From assembly GCA_008080735.1 (NCBI GenBank), contig SHMW01000010.1, positions 1-64,000 on the forward strand: DNA of 64,000 nt, written 5' to 3'. The notes beneath the pieces are model-generated. The model had not been told where the DNA came from. It saw nothing but the letters and a program-made list of their open reading frames with translations, and searched no databases. A program made the position numbers and the translations under genes. Origin of the DNA: Promethearchaeota archaeon. GTDB taxonomy: Archaea; Asgardarchaeota; Lokiarchaeia; Sigyniarchaeales; SOKP01. Position 1 is the first letter of the stretch. Each line of letters starts with the position of its first letter. Shown here one piece after another: positions 35,314 through 44,648 of this stretch.

Positions 35314-36357
35314 ATGGAATTTGTCCGATATAATGAAGAGAAATATACAGTTGAAAAAGGATTCTTAGATTTAGGTCTGTTAGGTATAAAAAACTTACGA
35401 GAAGTCAAAGGACTAAACAAATTAAAAGATATTTACCACTTGGAATTGAGCTCTAATGAAATTTCTTGTATTGATGGTTTAGAGGAACTCACCTCATTAG
35501 AAGTTTTAAACTTAGGGAGCAATTCGATCCTAGAAATATCAGGATTAGAGAGTTTAGAAAATTTGGAAGTATTGCATCTAATTAGTAATCAGATCGCAGA
35601 AATTAAAGGATTAGAAAATCTAAGAAATCTAAAAGAACTCTATTTGCGAGGAAATCAAATTAAGAAAATAATGGGATTAGAAAGTCTAAATAAATTGGAA
35701 AAATTAGACCTTTCTTGGAATCTTATCAAATCGATAGAAGGATTAGAAAATTTACAGAATTTACAAGTCCTCTGGATAGCAGGAAATATAGTCACTCAAA
35801 TTTCTGGATTAGAACATTTGAGTTCTTTGAAAATCTTAAATTTAGCGGGAAATCAAATACAAAAAATAACGAGTTTGGATAATCTGGAAGAAATAGAAGA
35901 GCTTTATCTAAATAACAATCGGATAAAAAAAATTGAAGGTATGGGGACTCTGAAAAACCTTGAATCACTATGGCTAAATGGAAATAAAATAAGCAAGATT
36001 GAAGGATTGGATAATCTTTCAAATCTAAAACTGTTAAATCTTAAAGAAAACAACTTACCAAGAATTACTGGGTTATTAAAACAAAAAAATTTGAAAGAAC
36101 TTTATTTATCTGGAAATGAGATAGGACATATTTCCGGACTTGAAACTTTAACTAATTTAGAAACGCTCGATCTAAACGATAACAATATAAAGAAAATTAA
36201 TGGCTTAGAAGCTCTAATGAATTTAAATTCCTTATGGATTAAAGGGAACCAACTACCTGAAGATGTATTAGAAAAATTAGGGGGCATAGATTCGTCTGGA
36301 TTTGCGAATGATCCTATTAAATTTGTAGAATATTGTCTAATCAATATTTCCCAATAA
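35314..36357 (+). CDS. SDS22-like leucine-rich repeat protein
   Basis: 347 aa from ATG 35314 (TTG 35305 in frame). Thirteen consecutive 22-residue repeats of the form GLExLxNLxxLxLxxNxIxxIx, from about residue 37 to 322, with a short cap at each end. This is the SDS22-type repeat known from protein phosphatase 1 regulators and common in Asgard genomes. It forms a solenoid for protein binding. No signal peptide, so cytoplasmic. The divergent neighbour is the selenoprotein zinc ribbon, the convergent one an MFS gene 31 bp away. Confidence 0.92.
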   Translation: MEFVRYNEEKYTVEKGFLDLGLLGIKNLREVKGLNKLKDIYHLELSSNEISCIDGLEELTSLEVLNLGSNSILEISGLESLENLEVLHLISNQIAEIKGLENLRNLKELYLRGNQIKKIMGLESLNKLEKLDLSWNLIKSIEGLENLQNLQVLWIAGNIVTQISGLEHLSSLKILNLAGNQIQKITSLDNLEEIEELYLNNNRIKKIEGMGTLKNLESLWLNGNKISKIEGLDNLSNLKLLNLKENNLPRITGLLKQKNLKELYLSGNEIGHISGLETLTNLETLDLNDNNIKKINGLEALMNLNSLWIKGNQLPEDVLEKLGGIDSSGFANDPIKFVEYCLINISQ

Positions 36358-36388
36358 AAAGTAGTAAAAAAAAATGAAAATGATATCT

Positions 36389-37666
36389 TTATTTATCTCT
36401 TTCTTCTTGGATCTCTTCTAAAGTTTGTCCTTTAGTTTCATAAGGTTTTAGGAGTAGAGTAAATAGAGGAACAATCATTAATAAGCCCGGAACTATCCAA
36501 AATATATTCATTTGAGGATTCAGTATGAACAAAGCTGAAGCACTTAATGGAGCGATAACATAAGAAATTCGAGCCCCAGTTGCAGCTATTCCTGTCGCCG
36601 TGGATCTTATCTCTGTTCTATAAACTTCTGCGAAATAAACCATTATCCAAGTAAACACTACGGGCATAAATAAATAACACATCCAGAAAGCCAGAAAATG
36701 TCCAATTGTTCCCATTAAGATAAAGCCTGTAATTGAACCAACACACCCAATAATTAAGGTAGCTTTCCTTGATACTTTATCCATTAAAACTCCTGAAATT
36801 AATGCTCCTACTAAAATCAACAGCCCCCCCACCAATAAAATGGTTTTCCATTCTAACGGCATGGTAGTATTAACCTTTGTATAGTATGTCTCACCCCAGC
36901 TTGTACCGAATTTAAATGCAATTGCCCAGATTCCATAAACAATTGTAGAAATCACGATATAAAGCCCATCCCTTCTTGTAAGAGATTTAAGAGCTCTTTT
37001 AATCTTCATAAGTTCATGACCCCTATCTTCCTTACTCTGAGACCATCTTTTTGGTTCTTTCATGAAATACCACATGACCAGTAATCCCAGCATAAAAAAG
37101 AAGAAGACACCGTATGTCCATCTCCAACCCAAAGCTGCTTCAATATCTTCTCCAATAAGTGCATAAAGCGGAATTAAACTGATCAGAGTTGCGATACCAC
37201 CTAATAAACCACGCTTTTTAGGATTAGCTTCTTCGGATACAGGTATCTCCCACATATTAGAGAGAGTCCCAGTAATAACGATTGCATATAAGATATAAAA
37301 TATCAGCAAATTTATAGCAATAAGAGGCAACAACAGCGAGGGAATACCCATCACTATTAACAACAATAATATCCCCTTTTTTCTTCCAAATGCATCCGAA
37401 AACCATGCAATGAGAAAAACTGAGAATGTTATAATTCCAAAGATCCCTTGCCAAAAGGCAAATTCAGCCTCTGTTATTCCGAACTCATCTATTATACCAG
37501 CAATCGCAACGGCTTCCATTAAGTTTAAATTATTATCCATAAGTCCAACTAATCCCATAAAAATAACGATGTACCATTGATATTTGCTCGAACGTTGAAA
37601 TTCTTTGTCTTTTTGTTCCATCTCTTTTTTCTTTGCTAAAGCATCAATTTTTCCAATTTCAGACAT
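36389..37666 (-). CDS. MFS transporter, sugar/organic-anion porter type (paralogue 1)
   Basis: 425 aa with twelve hydrophobic segments. Loop 2-3 carries WFSDAFGRKKGILLL, the MFS signature, and loop 8-9 has GVLMDKVSRKATLI. The C-terminus KPYETKGQTLEEIQEERDK is typical of sugar-porter-like carriers (PETKG). The N-terminus is IDALAKKKEMEQKDKEF. Its tandem paralogue at 37873 shares all of these. Substrate unknown; sugar, aromatic acid or phosphate porters share this look. Confidence 0.9.
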   Translation of the reverse strand: MSEIGKIDALAKKKEMEQKDKEFQRSSKYQWYIVIFMGLVGLMDNNLNLMEAVAIAGIIDEFGITEAEFAFWQGIFGIITFSVFLIAWFSDAFGRKKGILLLLIVMGIPSLLLPLIAINLLIFYILYAIVITGTLSNMWEIPVSEEANPKKRGLLGGIATLISLIPLYALIGEDIEAALGWRWTYGVFFFFMLGLLVMWYFMKEPKRWSQSKEDRGHELMKIKRALKSLTRRDGLYIVISTIVYGIWAIAFKFGTSWGETYYTKVNTTMPLEWKTILLVGGLLILVGALISGVLMDKVSRKATLIIGCVGSITGFILMGTIGHFLAFWMCYLFMPVVFTWIMVYFAEVYRTEIRSTATGIAATGARISYVIAPLSASALFILNPQMNIFWIVPGLLMIVPLFTLLLKPYETKGQTLEEIQEERDK

Positions 37667-37872
37667 AGATTTGATCTATCTAACTTTTATTTTTCAATTA
37701 TGAATTTTTCAACATTAGTATTTATAAGTTTTTTCTTTCAGATGTGTTATCAAATTTCTCTTAATAAATATTTCCTATCGAAAAAAATCTGTAGATTAAA
37801 ATAATTTAATTTCATCTTAGATTTATTAAATTTAAGAAAAAAAAAATTAGTATAAATTTTTAAATATTTTTA

Positions 37873-39153
37873 CTATCTATCTCTCTCGATTTCTTCGAGT
37901 GATTGACCTTTAGTTTCATAAGGCTTTATCAATAAGGATAGCATCGGTATAAGAATTATTATTCCTGCAACAATCCATAATGAAAACATACCTGGGTCTA
38001 AAGAAAATAATCCAAATGCAATTAAAGGTGCTGTAACGTATGATGATCTTGCTGCTGTGTTTGTAATTCCTACAGCTGTGGATCTTATTCTAGTTGGGAA
38101 GATTTCTCCGAAATAGACCATTATCCATGCTAATACTATTGGCATAAACAAGTAAATCATCCAGAAAAATATAGGAATTTGGGTTATGCCCAAAAAGAAG
38201 AAACCTATCGCTGCACCAATGCAGCCTACTAATAAGGTTCCAATTCTTCCTAATTTATCAAGTAACAATCCACCAATACCAGCACCGACCATAGTTAGTA
38301 AACCTCCTATTGTTAAATAAGTATCAAATGTATCATCTGAAATTCCCACGATATCCGTATAAAATTCTCCACCCCAGCTAGTCCCCATTTTGAACGATAT
38401 TGACCAGAGAGTATATACAATAGCGGATATAAGTACATAAACCCCATCTTTGCGTGTCATTGATTTTATTGCATCTCTTATTTTTAAATATTTCCCTCCA
38501 TGATCCTCTTTCCTACTTCGTTTCCATCTTTCAGTCTCATTCATAAAATAAAGAGGAATAAGAAGTATTAAGAATAAGAAAAACATTATTCCATATGCCC
38601 AATACCATCCAATGGAATTAGCTATTGGTCCAGCAACAAATGCATATATAGGTATTAAGCCTATAAGGAATGTTAAGCCCCCGTATAATCCACGTTTTTT
38701 TGGGGGAGATTCTTCAGTTATAGGAATTTGCCATGCATTTGATTGAGTCGCCATTATTGAAATTCCATACATAGTCATTACAAAAAAGAAATTCCAAGGA
38801 AGCAATCCTATAAAAAGACAAGGAATTGCTAATGTAGCCATAAGTAATAAGATACCTTTTCTTCTACCAAAAGCATCAAAGAACCATGCAATAAAGAAAA
38901 CACTGAATGAGATTATTCCAAAAATTGATTGCCAAAATGCGAATAAATCTTTATTTAACCATGGATAAAAATCTATGATCTCCGGTATTATCCTAGATTC
39001 AACGAGTGAAATAAAATTGTCCATGTTCCCAACTAAACCCATAAAAATCACTAGAAAAATCATATAGCTACGAGATCTTGGTTCAAAAGTTTTTAGTTCT
39101 TCTTCTTTTTTTTTTGCTAAAGCATCTAATTTTACCATAGATTCATTTTTCAA
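37873..39153 (-). CDS. MFS transporter, sugar/organic-anion porter type (paralogue 2)
   Basis: 426 aa, twelve membrane segments. WFFDAFGRRKGILLL, LLLDKLGRIGTLL and the end IKPYETKGQSLEEIERDR match paralogue 1, as does the N-terminal LDALAKKKEEELKTFEPRS. A tandem duplication with 206 bp between them; each has room for its own promoter. The sequences differ widely in the middle of the carrier, so they may take related but distinct substrates. Confidence 0.9.
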   Translation of the reverse strand: MKNESMVKLDALAKKKEEELKTFEPRSRSYMIFLVIFMGLVGNMDNFISLVESRIIPEIIDFYPWLNKDLFAFWQSIFGIISFSVFFIAWFFDAFGRRKGILLLMATLAIPCLFIGLLPWNFFFVMTMYGISIMATQSNAWQIPITEESPPKKRGLYGGLTFLIGLIPIYAFVAGPIANSIGWYWAYGIMFFLFLILLIPLYFMNETERWKRSRKEDHGGKYLKIRDAIKSMTRKDGVYVLISAIVYTLWSISFKMGTSWGGEFYTDIVGISDDTFDTYLTIGGLLTMVGAGIGGLLLDKLGRIGTLLVGCIGAAIGFFFLGITQIPIFFWMIYLFMPIVLAWIMVYFGEIFPTRIRSTAVGITNTAARSSYVTAPLIAFGLFSLDPGMFSLWIVAGIIILIPMLSLLIKPYETKGQSLEEIERDR

Positions 39154-39449
39154 CTTAAAACTATATAAATGTTTTTCTTTTTTGAATAAAAATTAGAAAT
39201 AATGAGTATATTATATCTGAAATTTTCAAATAAAATACCAATTGACTTAAAAATGTCTGAGAAATTTTAAATTAAACAGAATATATGAACGGACACTCGT
39301 ATAAATTATTCCTAAGCTTAAGATTATATTAATAGACTGATTTTGTCGAAGATTCGCTTTTGGATTCTAAATTTATGATTGTATAAATACTACTAATTTT
39401 ATTAGGAACAAAGATATATCTTTCATAATACCCTAGCGAGGTATTTGAT

Positions 39450-40715
39450 GTGAAAAATAATAAAGTAAAAATCAATCCATGGAAAAGCGCGAAAAAAAAA
39501 CTTAAAATCGCCGCACGAGAATTACGTATGGATCCTAATACATTAAATTATCTAAATAAAGTGGAGCGTATCTTATCTGTGTCAATTCCGATTCTCATGG
39601 ATGACGGCACTTTAGAAATTTTTGAGGGATTTCGGTGTCATCACAGCACATTAAGGGGACCCGCGAAGGGTGGTGTGCGCTATTCCCCTAATGTCAACAT
39701 AGATGAGATAAAAGCATTAGCTTTTTTAATGACGTGCAAGACAGCACTTCTAAATCTGCCCTTAGGAGGATCTAAAGGGGGAATTCGGGTAGATCCAAAA
39801 CAATTGTCGAAAAAAGAATTAGAACGATTAACACGTCGCTATACTGCCGAAATTATTAATGTTATTGGCCCCGATTTAGATATCCCCGCACCAGATATGG
39901 GTACAGATGAACAAATTATGGCGTGGATATTTGACACGTATTCTATGCAGAAAGGGCATCCAGTTCCTGGTGTCTGTACAGGAAAACCCCCCGAGATAGG
40001 GGGATCTGTGGGAAGAACAGGAGCAGTTGGCACGGGAATGTTCTATGTGCTTGAGGAATTTTGCAGGAGAAAAAACTTAGATATCAGATCTATGTCTGTT
40101 GCAATTCAGGGATTTGGAAAGGTTGGAAAGGAAATTGCTAAAAAATTATATGATTCAGGATGTAAAATTGTAGCAGTAAGCGACACTAAAGGAGCGATTC
40201 TTGATCAAGAGGGACTTAATATAGATGATGTTATAGGGTGCAAGAATTCGGGAAATCCAGTGATTGAGTTTGAATCTAGAAATGGAGAACAAATTACTAA
40301 TAAAGATTTATTAGCTATGAAATGTGATATTCTATGCCCTTGTGCTACGGAAAACCAATTATATTCTGGAAACGCCGATGATGTCAAAGCACAAATAATT
40401 CTTGAGGGAGCTAATAGCCCTTCAACATCAAAGGCAGATAAGATATTTGAAGAAAAGGAAATTTGGGTTATTCCGGATATTTTAGCAAATAGTGGTGGGG
40501 TATGTATTAGTTATTTCGAATATGTACAAGATATCCAATCATATTCATGGGATTTGGAGAGAATTAATCGAGAAATGAGAACTGTGCTTTTAAAAGCTTT
40601 CGAGGAGGTATATAACTTATCTTTAGAAAGACGAATCTCTTTAAGAACTGCGGCATACATGATAGCGGGCAATAGATTAGCAAAAGCACATGAATGGAGG
40701 GATCTTTTTCCATAA
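39450..40715 (+). CDS. gdhA: Glutamate dehydrogenase (paralogue 1)
   Basis: 421 aa, GTG start with GAGG about 9 bases upstream. HHSTLRGPAKGGVRYSP and LLNLPLGGSKGGIRVDP hold the substrate-binding lysines, DIPAPDMGTDEQIMAWI follows, and the Rossmann loop VAIQGFGKVGKEIAKKL binds NAD(P). It interconverts glutamate and 2-oxoglutarate + ammonia. A second copy follows after 24 bp with GAGGGG before its ATG, so the two are one transcription unit and could form hetero-hexamers. Confidence 0.94.
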   Translation: MKNNKVKINPWKSAKKKLKIAARELRMDPNTLNYLNKVERILSVSIPILMDDGTLEIFEGFRCHHSTLRGPAKGGVRYSPNVNIDEIKALAFLMTCKTALLNLPLGGSKGGIRVDPKQLSKKELERLTRRYTAEIINVIGPDLDIPAPDMGTDEQIMAWIFDTYSMQKGHPVPGVCTGKPPEIGGSVGRTGAVGTGMFYVLEEFCRRKNLDIRSMSVAIQGFGKVGKEIAKKLYDSGCKIVAVSDTKGAILDQEGLNIDDVIGCKNSGNPVIEFESRNGEQITNKDLLAMKCDILCPCATENQLYSGNADDVKAQIILEGANSPSTSKADKIFEEKEIWVIPDILANSGGVCISYFEYVQDIQSYSWDLERINREMRTVLLKAFEEVYNLSLERRISLRTAAYMIAGNRLAKAHEWRDLFP

Positions 40716-40739
40716 AAATTATGAGAGGGGATTATAAAT

Positions 40740-41990
40740 ATGAGTATGAATCCATTTGAAATGGCTCAAAAACAAATAGACCTTGTTGCGGAATATATAG
40801 ATATCGATTCTAATATTCTTAGATTTATAAAACGAGTTGAGAGAGTACTAATGGTGTCTATTCCAATAATAATGGACGATGGAAGGTTGCAAATTTTTAA
40901 AGGGTATAGAGCACAACATTCAACCGTACGAGGAGCGGGAAAAGGAGGAATAAGATACTCTCCCGAAGTGAGCTTAGATGAGGTGAAAGCATTAGCTACA
41001 TGGATGACTTGGAAAACGAGTCTATTAAATTTACCATTAGGAGGAGCAAAAGGAGGGGTATTATGTGACCCCGCAAATTTATCTAAAAATGAAATTCAGC
41101 GCATTACAAGGAGGTACACCTCAGAAATAATAAACATAATTGGGCCACATTTAGATATTCCAGCGCCTGATGTCAATACAAATAAGGAGATTATGGGGTG
41201 GATTATGGACACCTACTCAATGAATAAAGGACGTCCAGTCCCTGGAGTCGTGACTGGAAAGCCTATCGAAATCGGTGGTTCAGTTGGCAGACAATCTGCG
41301 ACGGGAACAGGTCTTTTTTTTGTTTTAGAGGCTTTATGTCATAAATTAAATCGGGATTTGAAAGACCAAGAGATAGTCGTGCAGGGTTTCGGAAATGTGG
41401 GAGGAACTATTGCAGAATTGTTATATGAGAAAGGATGTAAGGTCTTAGCGATTTCAGATATCTCAGGAGGACTTTATTCAAATGAGGGGTTAAACATAAA
41501 TGAGTTAATTGAATGGAGAGACAAAGGGAAATCATTAAAGGAATATCCTAATGATCATTATAAGAAAATTTCGAACAATGACCTCCTTACAACTGAATGT
41601 GATGTTTTAATACCTGCTGCGGTTGAGAATCAAATTACTATTGACAATGCGGGAGATCTTAAATGCGATATAGTCTTGGAAGGTGCGAACGGTCCAACCA
41701 CTCCAGAAGCGGATGAGATTTTAAATAATAACAATATTTTGGTGATTCCCGACATACTTGCGAACTCAGGAGGCGTATGCGTCAGTTATTTTGAATATAT
41801 CCAAGATACCAGTTCCTACTTTTGGAGCTTAGAACGTATTAATAAGGAGTTAAAAAAAATTATATTAAATGCTTTTGAGGAGGTATGGACAATTTCACAA
41901 GAAAAACAAATTACCCCCAGAATTGCCGCATATATAATCGCTGTAAACCGAGTAGCAAAAGCTGTTGAATTAAGAGGTTTTTATCCTTAA
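40740..41990 (+). CDS. gdhA: Glutamate dehydrogenase (paralogue 2)
   Basis: 416 aa. Keeps all key blocks: GAGKGGIRYSPEVSLDE, LPLGGAKGGVLCDP, DIPAPDVNTNKEIMGWI, VVQGFGNVGGTIAELL and ILANSGGVCVSYFEY. Residues differ from paralogue 1 near the cofactor loop (GNVGGT versus GKVGKE), so coenzyme preference may differ between the pair. The tandem arrangement suggests two subunits, or a biosynthetic and a catabolic enzyme. Confidence 0.94.
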   Translation: MSMNPFEMAQKQIDLVAEYIDIDSNILRFIKRVERVLMVSIPIIMDDGRLQIFKGYRAQHSTVRGAGKGGIRYSPEVSLDEVKALATWMTWKTSLLNLPLGGAKGGVLCDPANLSKNEIQRITRRYTSEIINIIGPHLDIPAPDVNTNKEIMGWIMDTYSMNKGRPVPGVVTGKPIEIGGSVGRQSATGTGLFFVLEALCHKLNRDLKDQEIVVQGFGNVGGTIAELLYEKGCKVLAISDISGGLYSNEGLNINELIEWRDKGKSLKEYPNDHYKKISNNDLLTTECDVLIPAAVENQITIDNAGDLKCDIVLEGANGPTTPEADEILNNNNILVIPDILANSGGVCVSYFEYIQDTSSYFWSLERINKELKKIILNAFEEVWTISQEKQITPRIAAYIIAVNRVAKAVELRGFYP

Positions 41991-42103
41991 ATTCGCGAAC
42001 TAATGTCAAGAATTTTAGCTTCTCAGAGGGATAGCAAAATATAAATAATTTAATTTTTATTATTTACTAAAAAAGTGCTGATAGCATAAAAGACCAGAGC
42101 GTT

Positions 42104-42442
42104 ATGAGCTTTTTTCCATTTATTGACTTTACCGGACCATTTATAATATTTGCCATAATTGGGATTGCCATATTTGTTATTTTTATCGTAATCATTATTG
42201 TCATTTTAAAATCCATATTCTCCAATAATAATTACAGTTCCAAAACATCGAGCACTCACCAGCCTTACGAACCTCAAGATCCTACACAAGTTTTAAATCC
42301 ATATAGGGCAAAACCAGAAAAAATTGAAAAGGAAAAAGAGAAAAAAGAAGCTTCCAAAGAACAACATAAATTCTGTCCTTTCTGTGGCGATAAAATACCC
42401 ACAAATGCAAAATTCTGTCCTTCTTGTGGGACTAAACAATAA
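42104..42442 (+). CDS. Membrane-anchored zinc ribbon protein
   Basis: 112 aa: one strong membrane segment (about 12-40), a Pro/Lys/Glu-rich linker, and a C-terminal zinc ribbon KFCPFCGDKI-x5-KFCPSCGTKQ. N-out/C-in orientation is expected, placing the ribbon in the cytoplasm. Widely seen in archaea without known role. Convergent with the CooC-like gene. Confidence 0.75.
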   Translation: MSFFPFIDFTGPFIIFAIIGIAIFVIFIVIIIVILKSIFSNNNYSSKTSSTHQPYEPQDPTQVLNPYRAKPEKIEKEKEKKEASKEQHKFCPFCGDKIPTNAKFCPSCGTKQ

Positions 42443-42548
42443 CTTTTTCTATAATTGCTTGTTCTTTTTTAAAACTTTTATTATAAATTTCTTAATTTTA
42501 ATATTCTTTAATCCTCTAAATTTAATGGCACAAGTAGCTTTAAGAAAA

Positions 42549-43322
42549 TCAATAATCTAGAGAAAATAATTTGGTTATAATAGAATCGACCGAAGCGAGG
42601 GATTGAGCGTTCTCTGGTAGATCTATAAGTGGCTTTCCTTGTAGATCAAATTGAGATATTATCTCATCATCTGGGATTTTTCCAATCACTTGTAAGTCCA
42701 ACCTTGCAATATGATCCGTTAGAGTTTGAAAACTTCCCTTGACCTTGTTCAGAATTAATCCGATATACCTGGAGCTTGTAAATCTTTGTGCCGATTCTTT
42801 TATTGAACTCGCGGTCTTTATCCCTCTGACGGACATATCTGATATGATTAATACAATATCTACATTTCTTATCACTTTACGATTTATTTGCTCTAAACCT
42901 GCCTCACAATCAATTAATATGAAATCATAATCTTTAGAAATAGAATCTATAACATTTCTTAAAAGATTATTCAACGGACAAAAACATCCTTCAATTTTGG
43001 GTTGACCAATAGATAAGACTCCAAAAGATTTCGTCTCTTTCACGATATTATAGATTTTATAATCAATATTACGAGCAATTTTATCCACTTCTAAGGTTCT
43101 ATTTATTGATTCTTCAATTATTTCCGTTCTCACATCCTCAATGGTTTTTTCGGGAATCAGATTAACCATATAACTGAGATGTGGATGTGTGGGATCAGCA
43201 TCTATTAGGAGGAGTTTTTTATTATATTTCTCAGATAACAATTTCGCCAATAGTGTAGTCGTCACACTTTTTCCAGACCCACCTTTACCCGTAATTGCAA
43301 TAATTTTTGGACCAATTTCCAT
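42549..43322 (-). CDS. cooC: CooC-type P-loop ATPase (CO dehydrogenase nickel maturation family)
   Basis: 257 aa SIMIBI ATPase. Deviant Walker A ITGKGGSGKSVTTTLLAKLL, LLLIDADPTHPHL, and DFILIDCEAGLEQ with the Asp switch. SIGQPKIEGCFCPLNNLLR contains the CxC characteristic of CooC, which loads nickel into carbon monoxide dehydrogenase. The gene lies 16 bp downstream of an acetyl-CoA-synthase-beta-like gene, which supports a C1/Wood-Ljungdahl role. The CODH subunits themselves are not in the window. Confidence 0.88.
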   Translation of the reverse strand: MEIGPKIIAITGKGGSGKSVTTTLLAKLLSEKYNKKLLLIDADPTHPHLSYMVNLIPEKTIEDVRTEIIEESINRTLEVDKIARNIDYKIYNIVKETKSFGVLSIGQPKIEGCFCPLNNLLRNVIDSISKDYDFILIDCEAGLEQINRKVIRNVDIVLIISDMSVRGIKTASSIKESAQRFTSSRYIGLILNKVKGSFQTLTDHIARLDLQVIGKIPDDEIISQFDLQGKPLIDLPENAQSLASVDSIITKLFSLDY

Positions 43323-43338
43323 TTCATATCCTACTCTT

Positions 43339-44112
43339 TTATTTTTCTATCTTCTTTCTTCTCTCTAGAATTTCTTGGATATTCTGGCATGCGGATATAT
43401 AGGGACATATTTCACATGCCCATTGATAGTCGCAGTCAATACGTTTCTTCCAATCTTCAATCTTTTTTTTCCATCGCTGATTCATCTCTGCTTTCATAGT
43501 TGAAACACACGTGAGGAATTCCGTGATAATTTGCTTATCCGAATTAATCATAAATACTTTCATAGAATTGATAAACCCCTCAAATCGTTTCTTATAGCTA
43601 TGTATTATAGCTTTACCAAAAAATTCAAACGAGAATCCTTTCTTAATTACTTCATCGCTTATTCTACTCCAAAATCGTCGTGGTATTGAGCGAATAGAAA
43701 ATCCTTCAATATCATTTGAGATGGAAGAGAAATGTCGTAGCTGAGTAAAAAGAGAATCATCCAATTGATCTGACTGAATCAAAATAAATATTCCGAAATT
43801 AATTGCTTTTGTATTGATTTGCTGAATTTCGTTCCCTAATACAAAAACCAAATCTCTATCATCATCTAACTTTTTGTTTGTAGGATAAATCAAAGAAAAT
43901 GAAGTATTTGACATTCCTCCGAGTTCTATTCCAAGTTCTTCTTTAAGAACTATCCCTTTGTTTTTGTCTATCTCAACACTTATTTCGCAATTTTTGAAAT
44001 AATTTGTTAGTGAATCATTTATTTCATACACACTAAGCGGTTGGGAAGATGTTTTTTTATCCTCAAAAAATACGATTATACGTGCGAGATGATCATTAAT
44101 ATTCACTATCAA
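43339..44112 (-). CDS. Truncated acetyl-CoA synthase beta-subunit (CdhC)-like protein
   Basis: 257 aa, TTG start. The middle resembles the CdhC/ACS-beta region before the A-cluster: EELGIELGGMSNTSF, VLGNEIQQI, FGIFILIQSDQLDD, IEGFSIRSIPRRFWSRISDE, KGFSFEFFGKAII. The A-cluster domain with its CGCFE segment is absent. In its place is a short C-terminal Cys cluster CDYQWACEICPYISACQ. Full ACS beta has 470 or more residues, so this is a stand-alone domain, perhaps a scaffold, carrier or nickel chaperone. Paired with CooC by a 16-bp gap. Homology is by pattern and moderately sure. Confidence 0.65.
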   Translation of the reverse strand: MIVNINDHLARIIVFFEDKKTSSQPLSVYEINDSLTNYFKNCEISVEIDKNKGIVLKEELGIELGGMSNTSFSLIYPTNKKLDDDRDLVFVLGNEIQQINTKAINFGIFILIQSDQLDDSLFTQLRHFSSISNDIEGFSIRSIPRRFWSRISDEVIKKGFSFEFFGKAIIHSYKKRFEGFINSMKVFMINSDKQIITEFLTCVSTMKAEMNQRWKKKIEDWKKRIDCDYQWACEICPYISACQNIQEILERRKKIEK

Positions 44113-44214
44113 TCAATCAGATTCATTTATATAAACTAATTTATTTAGAAAATAATTAAATATTTATAAATTAAAGATCAATTTAGTTGTATTAAAGTTT
44201 GGAGTTAAAAAACA

Positions 44215-44634
44215 ATGATTGAAATTCAACAACCCAAGGATCTTCTTTCTGTTTCTATTAAAAACATTTTAAGTTATAGAGATGAGAATGAACTGCAGAA
44301 ACTGATTAAAGATTATAATAAAAAAATCATAGTCGAGATAGAGAATTTTTATCCCTCTATGGTCCTATTCCAAGAAAATACTATTTCGTTCGATTTTGGA
44401 GAAGATCTTGGAAAAGCAGATTTGAAGATTAGAATGAGTTTGGATACTTTATTAGACCTTGCATATGGGAGATTAAGTCTCCCCAAAGCAATTCTAACCA
44501 GAAAATTAAGGATTAAAGGCATCTATAAACTAACAACAGTTCTTAGATTCAAGAAAATCTTTCTTGACACCCTTAAAATGGTCGCAAAAGAACCTAATCA
44601 AAATTACTATGAATTAAATCAAAATATCCGATAA
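44215..44634 (+). CDS. SCP2-like sterol/lipid-carrier protein, first gene of a redox operon
   Basis: 139 aa, GGAG before the ATG. ADLKIRMSLDTLLDLAYGRL followed by KAILTRKLRIKG matches the SCP2 pattern, a small alpha/beta lipid-binding pocket (the D-x-x-x-L-x-x-L-x-x-G helix and the KI-G strand). It lies 14 bp before an FAD oxidase gene. SCP2 proteins carry acyl or isoprenoid lipids; in this context it may hand a lipid substrate to the oxidase. Two other SCP2 proteins occur at 48686 and 49275. Confidence 0.72.
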   Translation: MIEIQQPKDLLSVSIKNILSYRDENELQKLIKDYNKKIIVEIENFYPSMVLFQENTISFDFGEDLGKADLKIRMSLDTLLDLAYGRLSLPKAILTRKLRIKGIYKLTTVLRFKKIFLDTLKMVAKEPNQNYYELNQNIR

Positions 44635-44648
44635 GTGGTGAGAAAAGA

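Noticed and set aside
35202-35420. A 72-residue minus-strand frame
   Set aside because: Overlaps the start of the LRR gene; no family features or ribosome site.
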